Positions 1 through 4,754 of a stretch of DNA of 6,370 bases are shown here, piece after piece. This DNA comes from Oscillospiraceae bacterium (GTDB taxonomy: Bacteria; Bacillota_A; Clostridia; Oscillospirales; Oscillospiraceae). Below the pieces are notes generated by a model that did no database searches, had not been told where the DNA came from, and saw only the letters and a program-made list of their open reading frames with translations. The DNA is taken from NCBI GenBank assembly GCA_017396725.1, contig JAFQLA010000118.1, forward strand, positions 1 through 6,370, written 5' to 3'. A program made the position numbers and the translations under genes. The stretch's first letter is position 1. Each line of letters begins with the position of its first letter.

Positions 1-867
1 ATGATGAACCTCACCATCGACGAGGTGAAGCTGCCCGAAAAGCTGGAACTGGAAGATAAGTGGGTCCTCTCCAAGCTCAATACTCTCATTCGCGAAGTCA
101 CCGAAAACATGGATACTTTCGAACTGGGCGTAGCTTCCGCCAAGGTCTATGACTTCATCTGGGATACCTACTGCGACTGGTACATCGAGCTTACCAAGAC
201 CCGCCTCTACGGTGAAGATGAGGAAGCCAAGAAGAACACCCAGAATGTTCTCTGCTATGTTCTCATCCAGATCCTCAAGCTGCTCCATCCCTTCATGCCC
301 TTCATCACCGAAGAGATCTGGCAGGCTCTGCCTCACGAAGGTGACTTCCTTATGAAGGCGCAGTGGCCCGAATACAGCGAGGAAATGAACTTCGCCGCGG
401 AAGAGCGCACCATGGAAGCCGTGAAGGACGCGATCACCGCTATCCGCGCCCGCCGCGCTGAAATGAATGTACCTCCTTCCAAGAAGGCTCAGATGATCAT
501 CGTTTCCGAGACTCCCGAAGTTTACGAAGCAGGCCGCGCCTTTATGATGCGCCTTGCTTACTCCAATGAGATCACCGTTACCGATAAGGCTCCCGAAGAT
601 CTCAGCGGTCTTGTAACTGTGGTCACCCACAATGCCAATGTCTATATGCCTCTTGCCGAGCTGGTGGATTTCGAAAAGGAACTGGCCCGCATCGCAAAGG
701 AAAAGGCAGACGCTGAAAAGAATCTCCAGCGCATTGAAGGCAAGCTCTCCAACCCCGGCTTCCTGGCAAAGGCTCCCGAAGCTGTTGTCAACGGGGAAAA
801 GGAAAAGGCTGAAAAGCTCCGCGCCCTCATCGCCAAGCTGGATGAATCCGCTGCCGCTATGAAGTAA
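1..867 (+). CDS. valS: Valyl-tRNA synthetase, C-terminal part (5' end outside window)
   Basis: This is the C-terminal 288 residues of a class I aminoacyl-tRNA synthetase that charges tRNA-Val in the cytoplasm using ATP. The visible part starts inside the protein: the ATG at base 1 is just the window edge, and the catalytic HIGH and KMSKS motifs would lie upstream. Residues about 15-130 are the helical anticodon-binding domain, with a segment around YDFIWDTYCDWYIELTK and a later HPFMPFITEEIWQ that are hallmarks of the ValS/IleS/LeuS group. Residues about 217-285 form the Lys/Glu-rich C-terminal coiled coil typical of ValS (FEKELARI, then NPGFLAKAPEAVV), which contacts tRNA. This arm separates ValS from IleS and LeuS. 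The gene stops at TAA followed at once by a second in-frame TAA, and then a strong terminator. Its codon use favours C-ending codons and AAG, as expected for a highly expressed gene. Confidence 0.96.
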   Translation: MMNLTIDEVKLPEKLELEDKWVLSKLNTLIREVTENMDTFELGVASAKVYDFIWDTYCDWYIELTKTRLYGEDEEAKKNTQNVLCYVLIQILKLLHPFMPFITEEIWQALPHEGDFLMKAQWPEYSEEMNFAAEERTMEAVKDAITAIRARRAEMNVPPSKKAQMIIVSETPEVYEAGRAFMMRLAYSNEITVTDKAPEDLSGLVTVVTHNANVYMPLAELVDFEKELARIAKEKADAEKNLQRIEGKLSNPGFLAKAPEAVVNGEKEKAEKLRALIAKLDESAAAMK

Positions 868-868
868 T

Positions 869-905
869 AAAAAAGAGTGAGTTGGTTTTCAACTCACTCT
901 TTTTT
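869..905 (+). terminator. Intrinsic terminator of valS
   Basis: A perfect 10-bp stem, GAGTGAGTTG (875-884) with CAACTCACTC (890-899), encloses a 5-nt loop. It is flanked by six A (869-874) and six T (900-905), so the A and T tracts can extend the stem to 16 bp. It begins directly after the valS stop. The same arm sequence recurs in the terminator at 1555-1596. Confidence 0.93.
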
Positions 906-944
906 CTCTACGGAGCGTGGATAGGAATTTTCAACAAAGCGTTG

Positions 945-967
945 TATAATGCTTTTGAGGTGAGAAT
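945..967 (+). promoter_or_regulatory. -10 element and RBS of the HTH-desulfoferrodoxin gene
   Basis: A perfect TATAAT lies at 945-950. At 17-bp spacing the -35 region (922-927, TAGGAA) is poor, so the promoter may need an activator or be weak. The RBS GAGGTGA (957-963) sits 4 nt before the ATG at 968. An inverted repeat CAAC-N5-GTTG (932-944) abuts the -10 box and could be an operator, perhaps for autoregulation; that is inference. Confidence 0.6.
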
Positions 968-1567
968 ATGGACCAGAGCAGAATGGGCGAATTGATCCGC
1001 GACAACCGAAAACGGCTGAATTTAACCCAGCGGGAACTGGCGGAAAAGCTGCATATCAGCGATAAAGCCGTTTCCAAATGGGAGAGGGGGATGGGTTGCC
1101 CCGATGTGGGACTGCTGACGGCGCTTTCGGATGTGTTCGGTATGGATCTCAAGGTGCTGCTCTCGGGCGGCGCGGAAAGCAACGAACCCACAGGAGGCAA
1201 TATGAAAAAACTGAAATTTTATGTCTGTCCCGTCTGCGGTAATCTTGTGACCTCCGCGGCGGAAACGACTGTCAGCTGCTGCGGCAAGATCCTTATGCCG
1301 CTGAAAGCGCAAAAGGCGGATGAAGCGCATGCCCTTAAGATCGAGGTGATTGAAAACGAGTTTTTCGTGACCTCTCAGCATGAGATGACCAAGGCGCATT
1401 ATATTTCCTTCCTTGCGCTTTTGACGGGGGACACACTGGTTTTGAAAAAGCAGTATCCCGAATGGGGGCTGGATACCCGCCTTCCCATGCTGCGCTACGG
1501 AACGCTTTATTGGTATTGCACGGAACACGGGCTTTTCTATCAGCTGATGAAAGCAAAAAAAGAGTGA
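968..1567 (+). CDS. XRE-family regulator fused to a desulfoferrodoxin-like domain
   Basis: A 199-residue two-domain protein, probably a cytoplasmic DNA-binding regulator that senses redox state, iron or reactive oxygen. Residues about 6-66 are an XRE helix-turn-helix (LTQRELAEKL, then SDKAVSKWERG). Residues 79-192 resemble desulfoferrodoxin. A C87-x2-C90 plus C104-C105 set matches the FeCys4 desulforedoxin knuckle. H121, H138, H144 (HEMTKAH, six apart as in HPMxxxH), C184 and H187 (CTEHG) match the four-His one-Cys iron site of superoxide reductase. The catalytic lysine normally just before the first histidine is Ala120 here, so a sensing role is more likely than efficient superoxide reduction. 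Fused HTH/desulfoferrodoxin proteins occur in Clostridia, but I know of no settled function. The start at 968 has a GAGGTGA RBS. The TGA stop lies inside the downstream terminator stem. Confidence 0.85.
   Translation: MDQSRMGELIRDNRKRLNLTQRELAEKLHISDKAVSKWERGMGCPDVGLLTALSDVFGMDLKVLLSGGAESNEPTGGNMKKLKFYVCPVCGNLVTSAAETTVSCCGKILMPLKAQKADEAHALKIEVIENEFFVTSQHEMTKAHYISFLALLTGDTLVLKKQYPEWGLDTRLPMLRYGTLYWYCTEHGLFYQLMKAKKE
1192..1204 (+). promoter_or_regulatory. Internal Shine-Dalgarno and ATG at the domain boundary
   Basis: A perfect AGGAGG (1192-1197) lies 4 nt before an in-frame ATG (1202-1204, Met79). Met79 begins MKKLKFYVCPVCG, which looks like a natural start of a stand-alone desulfoferrodoxin. 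Initiation here would make a 121-residue metal domain without the DNA-binding part. The spacing is short but workable. The sequence also simply encodes Gly-Gly-Asn, so chance is possible. Confidence 0.45.
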
Positions 1568-1596
1568 GTTGAGGATTCTCAACTCACTCTTTTTTT
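1555..1596. terminator. Bidirectional terminator between the HTH gene and nadE
   Basis: A perfect 12-bp stem, GAGTGAGTTGAG (1562-1573) with CTCAACTCACTC (1578-1589), has a GATT loop. Seven A (1555-1561) and seven T (1590-1596) flank it, giving a U-tract on either strand. It therefore serves both convergent genes. The TGA of the HTH gene (1565-1567) is inside the left arm, and the reverse-strand TAA of nadE (1595-1597) overlaps the T-tract. Ten bases of each arm are identical to the valS terminator at 869-905. Confidence 0.93.
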
Positions 1597-2326
1597 ATAC
1601 CTTTTTGAAGAAATAGGGGCCGTTGATCTTATGGTCGGCGCGGCTGTGATAGCGGTCAATAACCGCCTTATCGGCTTCGTTGACAGTGCCGTAAAGCAGG
1701 AAATCATCAATAGCTTTATAGGTGACGCCCATATCCTGCTCATCGGTCTGACCTTCATAGAGACCGGCGGAGGGAGCCTTGGTAATGATGTTGGTGGGGG
1801 CTTTCAGGTAAGCGAGGAACTCAAAAACTTCCGTAGCGGTAAGGTCGGAGATGGGGTTAAAGTCGCAGCCGCCGTCGCCCCACTTGGTGAAATAGCCCAT
1901 GTAGCGCTCGCTGCGGTTGCCGGTGCCGGCTACCAGCAGGTTTTCCGAAGCGCCGATGGTATAAAGGGCCAGCATACGCAGGCGGGGAGCAATATTGGAA
2001 ATAGCGGATGCGTTCAAAGTGGTGACAGAAGAGGTGACCTCTATCACAAGAGCCTTTTCGGCGGTGAGATCCAGAACGCGGGTCTCAATACCGTACTGCT
2101 CGGCAAGATCGCAGCCGTCGTCCTTATCCTCGCCGAAGTTGCGCTTGGATTCGCAGGGCATGATGATGCCCACGGTATTATCGCAGGCGGCTTTGCAGAG
2201 AATGCCCACAAGGGCGCTGTCCTTGCCGCCGGAGTTACCGAAGATGATGCCCTTGGCGCCGCTGTTCTTCAAAAGACCCTGAATAAATTCGACTCTATCT
2301 TTAAATTCCTGTGCGTAATCTCTCAT
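1595..2326 (-). CDS. nadE: NH3-dependent NAD+ synthase
   Basis: This 243-residue enzyme makes NAD+ from nicotinic acid adenine dinucleotide, ATP and ammonia, the last step of NAD synthesis in the cytoplasm. The ATP pyrophosphatase P-loop SGGKDS is at residues 32-37. Family signatures NIAPRLRM (111-118), GTGNRSE (134-140), a GYFTKWGDGG stretch (144-153) and PSAGLYEGQTDE (185-196) are intact. There is no N-terminal nitrilase/glutaminase domain, so free ammonia or a separate amidotransferase is the expected nitrogen donor. I chose the ATG at 2326 because a perfect AGGAGG (complement at 2335-2340) lies 8 nt upstream. The in-frame GTG at 2344 falls on that ribosome site and would add only six residues. 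The gene is monocistronic and convergent with the HTH gene, with a shared terminator. Confidence 0.96.
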   Translation of the reverse strand: MRDYAQEFKDRVEFIQGLLKNSGAKGIIFGNSGGKDSALVGILCKAACDNTVGIIMPCESKRNFGEDKDDGCDLAEQYGIETRVLDLTAEKALVIEVTSSVTTLNASAISNIAPRLRMLALYTIGASENLLVAGTGNRSERYMGYFTKWGDGGCDFNPISDLTATEVFEFLAYLKAPTNIITKAPSAGLYEGQTDEQDMGVTYKAIDDFLLYGTVNEADKAVIDRYHSRADHKINGPYFFKKV

Positions 2327-2334
2327 GCTGATTG

Positions 2335-2340
2335 CCTCCT
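2335..2340 (-). promoter_or_regulatory. nadE ribosome binding site
   Basis: AGGAGG on the reverse strand, 8 nt before the ATG at 2326. It decides the start in favour of MRDYAQEF over the GTG at 2344, which lies just upstream of and partly defines this site. Confidence 0.85.
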
Positions 2341-2368
2341 GCACTGAAAATGGATTTTGACTGCAATC

Positions 2369-2397
2369 AGCATATCACATTTTGCGCGGAAAGTTAA
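2369..2397 (-). promoter_or_regulatory. nadE sigma-A promoter
   Basis: Read leftwards, TTAACT (2397-2392) and TATGCT (2374-2369) are separated by 17 bp. A TG lies one base before the -10, making it an extended -10 element. Initiation would fall near 2362, giving a leader of roughly 36 nt. I see no NiaR/NadR-type operator that I could name with confidence. Confidence 0.6.
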
Positions 2398-2442
2398 GAG
2401 GAGGAGTGAAAAAAGAGAAATTTTGCTTCTCCGCCCAAGGGA

Positions 2443-2449
2443 TTCGACA
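2443..2449 (+). promoter_or_regulatory. Spo0A box
   Basis: TTCGACA is the exact reverse complement of the 0A-box core TGNCGAA (TGTCGAA). It overlaps the -35-like TCGACA of the spoIIA promoter, as expected for activation of the sporulation operon by phosphorylated Spo0A. Only one clear box is visible. Confidence 0.6.
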
Positions 2450-2477
2450 GAAAAGAAAGTCGCGTCTCACCTATAAT
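2444..2477 (+). promoter_or_regulatory. Candidate Spo0A-dependent sigma-A promoter of the spoIIA operon
   Basis: A -35-like TCGACA (2444-2449, 5/6 to TTGACA) and a perfect TATAAT (2472-2477) are separated by exactly 22 bp. That spacing is too long for ordinary sigma-A use, but it is the known arrangement of Spo0A-activated promoters such as B. subtilis spoIIG, where the 0A box overlaps the -35. I could not find a convincing sigma-H promoter (no GAAT -10), although B. subtilis spoIIA uses sigma-H. Confidence 0.5.
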
Positions 2478-2510
2478 CACCCTATCCTGCAAAGGGACGG
2501 GTGATTTTTT
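2475..2510 (+). terminator. Terminator-like hairpin at the head of the spoIIA operon
   Basis: An 8-bp stem, AATCACCC (2475-2482) with GGGTGATT (2499-2506), has a small inner stem CCT-GCAA-AGG with a GNRA loop (2486-2495). A run of six T (2505-2510) follows. The left arm begins inside the TATAAT box. A transcript starting near 2484 from that promoter would lack the left arm and escape termination, while read-through from upstream would be stopped. Confidence 0.6.
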
Positions 2511-2527
2511 GGTAAAGGAGCGAGGAA

Positions 2528-2860
2528 ATGGAGATCATTTCGAAACGGATAGAACGGAATCTGCTTTTGGAATTGAAGGGGGAATTGGATCACCACGGCG
2601 CCAGGTACGCCATGGAGGAGATCGCCCGTGAGGTGGACGCGGCGCTGCCGCTGCGTCTGGTGCTGGATTTTTCCGGCATTACCTTTATGGATAGCTCGGG
2701 GATCGCCGTGCTGCTGCGGACCCAGCGGCGGCTGCAATGCTACGGCGGCAGCATGCTTTTGTGCGGTGTGCCGCCGCAGGCAGGACGGATTCTGGAGATC
2801 GCGGGAGTCGGGCGGCTGATTCACATGAAAAAGGAGAAGGACTATGGAATTGATCAATGA
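2528..2860 (+). CDS. spoIIAA: Anti-sigma-F factor antagonist (STAS domain)
   Basis: This 110-residue STAS-domain protein, in its unphosphorylated form, binds SpoIIAB in the forespore and frees sigma-F. The conserved phospho-acceptor loop reads FMDSSGIAV at residues 53-61. By analogy with B. subtilis, Ser57 (second of the pair) is phosphorylated by SpoIIAB and dephosphorylated by SpoIIE. The length matches the family (about 115 residues). The ATG has a good RBS, AAGGAG (2515-2520), 7 nt upstream. Its last 17 bases overlap the spoIIAB start, so the two are probably made in a coupled way. It is the first gene of the three-gene sigma-F operon. It could only be confused with other STAS antagonists such as RsbV; the neighbours settle it. 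Confidence 0.94.
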   Translation: MEIISKRIERNLLLELKGELDHHGARYAMEEIAREVDAALPLRLVLDFSGITFMDSSGIAVLLRTQRRLQCYGGSMLLCGVPPQAGRILEIAGVGRLIHMKKEKDYGIDQ

Positions 2861-3284
2861 AATGCAGCTGACCTTTGGCAGCCGCAGTATCAATGAAGGC
2901 TTTGCCAGATGCGCTGTGGCGGGTTTTGCCGCGCAGCTGGATCCCACGCTGGAGGAGCTGGGCGATATCAAAACGGCGGTGAGCGAGGCGGTGACCAATG
3001 CCATCGTCCACGCCTATCCCGATACCATCGGGAAGATCACTCTCCGCGGGCGGATCTACGAGGGGAACATTCTTGAGATCGTGGTGCGGGACGCAGGATG
3101 CGGTATTGAGGATGTGGAAAAGGCGAGAGCGCCGCTTTTTACCACCGGGGGTGACGAGCGCAGCGGCATGGGATTTACCATTATGGAGAGCTTTATGGAT
3201 GCCCTTCGCATCCGCACCAAGGTGGGGCGGGGCACCACGGTGACCATGCGCAAAAAGATCGCGCTTCGCGCCAAGCGCCCATGA
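2844..3284 (+). CDS. spoIIAB: Anti-sigma-F factor, serine kinase
   Basis: A 146-residue GHKL-fold protein that holds sigma-F inactive and phosphorylates SpoIIAA using ATP. The N box is SEAVTNAIVHAY (47-58), with Glu48 as the likely catalytic base and Asn52 the Mg/ATP ligand. The G1 box is DAGCGIEDV (83-91). The G2/ATP-lid region is GGDERSGMGFTIMESFMD (102-119). The start overlaps the end of spoIIAA, with an RBS AAGGAG (2831-2836) inside that gene. Its stop shares an ATGA with the sigF start. The length agrees with B. subtilis SpoIIAB (146), and all binding motifs look intact. Confidence 0.95.
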   Translation: MELINEMQLTFGSRSINEGFARCAVAGFAAQLDPTLEELGDIKTAVSEAVTNAIVHAYPDTIGKITLRGRIYEGNILEIVVRDAGCGIEDVEKARAPLFTTGGDERSGMGFTIMESFMDALRIRTKVGRGTTVTMRKKIALRAKRP

Positions 3285-3985
3285 GGACGGAACTCAAAGA
3301 GCGGCTTTTGCAGGCGCAGCAGGGTGACGGAGAGGCGGAAAGCTGCCTGCTGGAGGAAAACGCGGGGCTGATCTACGGCATCGTGCGGCGGTACTTGGGC
3401 CGCGGGGTGGAGGCGGAGGATCTCTATCAGCTGGGCTGCATCGGTTTTATCAAAGCGGTGCGGGGGTTTGATTTTACATACGGAACGGAGTTTTCCACTT
3501 ATTCCGTTCCCAAAATAGATGGGGAGATCCGCCGCTATTTTCGGGATAACGGAACGATAAAAGTGAGTCGCAGCATAAAGAGTAATGCGATATTGCTTTA
3601 CAGATGCAAAGAGGAGCTGGAGGCCCGTTTGGGGCGGGAAGCCACCTTGAGTGAGCTCCAAACAGAGTCCGGACTTTCCATGGAAGACATCCTGCAGGCG
3701 GAAGGCGCCTCCCGTGAGGTAAGCTCTATGCAGGAGGAAGTCAGCGAGGGGATGACGCTGGAAGGTACCCTTTCAGACGGTACTACAGAAGATGACCTTT
3801 TGGAAAAAATCACATTGCGGGAAGCCATTGGCATGCTGGAAGAACGGGAAAAGATCACGGTGCTCCTTCGCTACTACCGGGGATTTACTCAAAGTCAGGT
3901 GGCGCGGGTGCTGCGGGTTTCCCAGGTGCAGGTATCGCGGTTGGAGAAGCGGGCAATGGAGCGGCTGCGGCAGTATTTCCGCTAG
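3281..3985 (+). CDS. sigF: RNA polymerase sporulation sigma factor F
   Basis: A 234-residue sigma-70 family factor directing the first forespore-specific transcription. Region 2 is seen at 46-90, with EDLYQLGCIGFIKAVRGFD and the promoter-melting stretch FSTYSVPKIDGEIRRYFRDN. Region 3 follows at about 100-145 (KVSRSIK onward). Region 4.2 is the helix-turn-helix at about 203-230 (TQSQVARVLRVSQVQVSRLE). It is slightly shorter than B. subtilis sigma-F (255), mainly at the N-terminus. The ATG overlaps the spoIIAB stop by 4 nt and has no clear Shine-Dalgarno, so translation probably depends on ribosomes finishing spoIIAB. Its last 101 bp overlap the end of a convergent gene. No U-tract terminator follows, and spoVA genes do not follow here. 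Sigma-G is a close relative, but the operon with spoIIAA and spoIIAB identifies sigma-F. Confidence 0.94.
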   Translation: MRTELKERLLQAQQGDGEAESCLLEENAGLIYGIVRRYLGRGVEAEDLYQLGCIGFIKAVRGFDFTYGTEFSTYSVPKIDGEIRRYFRDNGTIKVSRSIKSNAILLYRCKEELEARLGREATLSELQTESGLSMEDILQAEGASREVSSMQEEVSEGMTLEGTLSDGTTEDDLLEKITLREAIGMLEEREKITVLLRYYRGFTQSQVARVLRVSQVQVSRLEKRAMERLRQYFR

Positions 3986-4739
3986 GCTCGAAATAGGAAG
4001 GAGCCTGAAATTCCGTCATATACTTCCAATGGCGCTTGGGCATGAAGCTCATGCGGCAGCGGGGGTTATCCCGCTCGCGGATGGCAACGGTATCGTAAAA
4101 CCGCTTCCAGAGGAGGCGGAAAGAGGCTTCCTCCGCGTCCGGCGCGGCCATTTGAAAATCCTGCAGCGGCACGATGCGGGAGGTACCTGCTGCGTAAAAA
4201 AGGGCCTCGCAATGGGTGCGGTCGTAGATAAAGAAGGTCTCGTTATGGTAGCGGGAGCAGAAGTGGTGGCGCAGCATGGGAAGAACGCGGTTATTGGGTT
4301 CGATCTCGCTGCCAAGCACGCCGTTGAACTCGGAAAAACGGACAAAGCCGCGGTAATGCTCTGTTTCGGTGTAGAGATTGCGCAATGCCTTTCGGATGGG
4401 AAGATAGGTCTCCTCTGTGAGGTTGGAAAGAAGCGGCGCGCCGCAGCGATAGAGTTTGCGGATAAAGCGGTAAAGGACAAGCTCCTTTTCCGGCATATGG
4501 GTAAGGAAAGCCTGCCGCAGGAGCCGGCAGGCTTTGGGTGAGAGCTTGTAAATGCTGCGGTAGATCCGCTGGGAGTTTTCCCATTTGGTGATGACCGTGC
4601 GGACGGGAAAGAGGGAAATGGTCTCCGCGTCGGGGGTGATATCCACGGGATTTTCCTTTTCCGTATAGCTCATAAAAACACAGCACAGAAAGCCTTCAAA
4701 GGTGCCGTCATATGTGTATAAGATATCTTTCCATGCCAT
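3885..4739 (-). CDS. DUF4130-type putative DNA repair protein, partner of the radical SAM protein
   Basis: A 284-residue protein resembling the TIGR03915/DUF4130 family, which is regularly encoded next to the putative DNA modification/repair radical SAM protein. In some proteobacteria this family is fused to a UdgX-like uracil-DNA glycosylase. Its biochemical role is not established; a part in repair or processing of damaged bases is inferred from those links. Seen here: the N-terminal YDGTFEGFLCCVF (10-22), the central NNRVLPMLRHHFCSRY (149-164) and the C-terminal NPRCRMSFMPKRHWKYMTEF (225-244). The family's conserved part ends at about residue 244. Residues 245-284 are an Ala/Pro-rich tail whose last 33 codons, including the stop, are antisense to the sigF end, so the tail is probably not functional. 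The start has an AGAGG RBS 8 nt upstream. It follows the radical SAM gene by 15 nt. Confidence 0.82.
   Translation of the reverse strand: MAWKDILYTYDGTFEGFLCCVFMSYTEKENPVDITPDAETISLFPVRTVITKWENSQRIYRSIYKLSPKACRLLRQAFLTHMPEKELVLYRFIRKLYRCGAPLLSNLTEETYLPIRKALRNLYTETEHYRGFVRFSEFNGVLGSEIEPNNRVLPMLRHHFCSRYHNETFFIYDRTHCEALFYAAGTSRIVPLQDFQMAAPDAEEASFRLLWKRFYDTVAIRERDNPRCRMSFMPKRHWKYMTEFQAPSYFEPSGNTAAAAPLPASPTAIPAPGKPAAPAPPDFE
3984..4006. other. Small hairpin after sigF without a U-tract
   Basis: AGGCTC (3984-3989) and GAGCCT (4001-4006) form a 6-bp stem with an 11-nt loop, starting in the sigF stop codon. No T-run follows on either strand, so it is a weak candidate for termination or mRNA end protection. 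Confidence 0.25.
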
Positions 4740-4754
4740 AGCGGTATCCTCTGA

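Noticed and set aside
2342..2344. GTG as the nadE start
   Set aside because: It directly precedes the AGGAGG and would have no ribosome site of its own; the ATG at 2326 is 8 nt after that site.
1631..2347. Long open frame on the + strand (238 codons) opposite nadE
   Set aside because: It is fully antisense to a clear NAD synthase, has Gly/Val/Ala-rich composition typical of a mirrored frame, and matches no known family.
2415..2431. GAGAA-N7-TTCTC inverted repeat upstream of the spoIIA promoter
   Set aside because: The arms are only five bases long in an A/T-rich stretch, with no T-tract and no known operator match; chance is the simplest explanation.
2436..2464. Possible sigma-H promoter (CAAGGGATT) for the spoIIA operon
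   Set aside because: The -35-like part is only partial, and no GAAT-type -10 lies at the required 11-12 nt spacing.
3792..4541. Long open frame on the + strand (249 codons) across the end of sigF and the DUF4130-type gene
   Set aside because: It is out of frame with sigF and antisense to a recognisable family member; it has no ribosome site and no motif.
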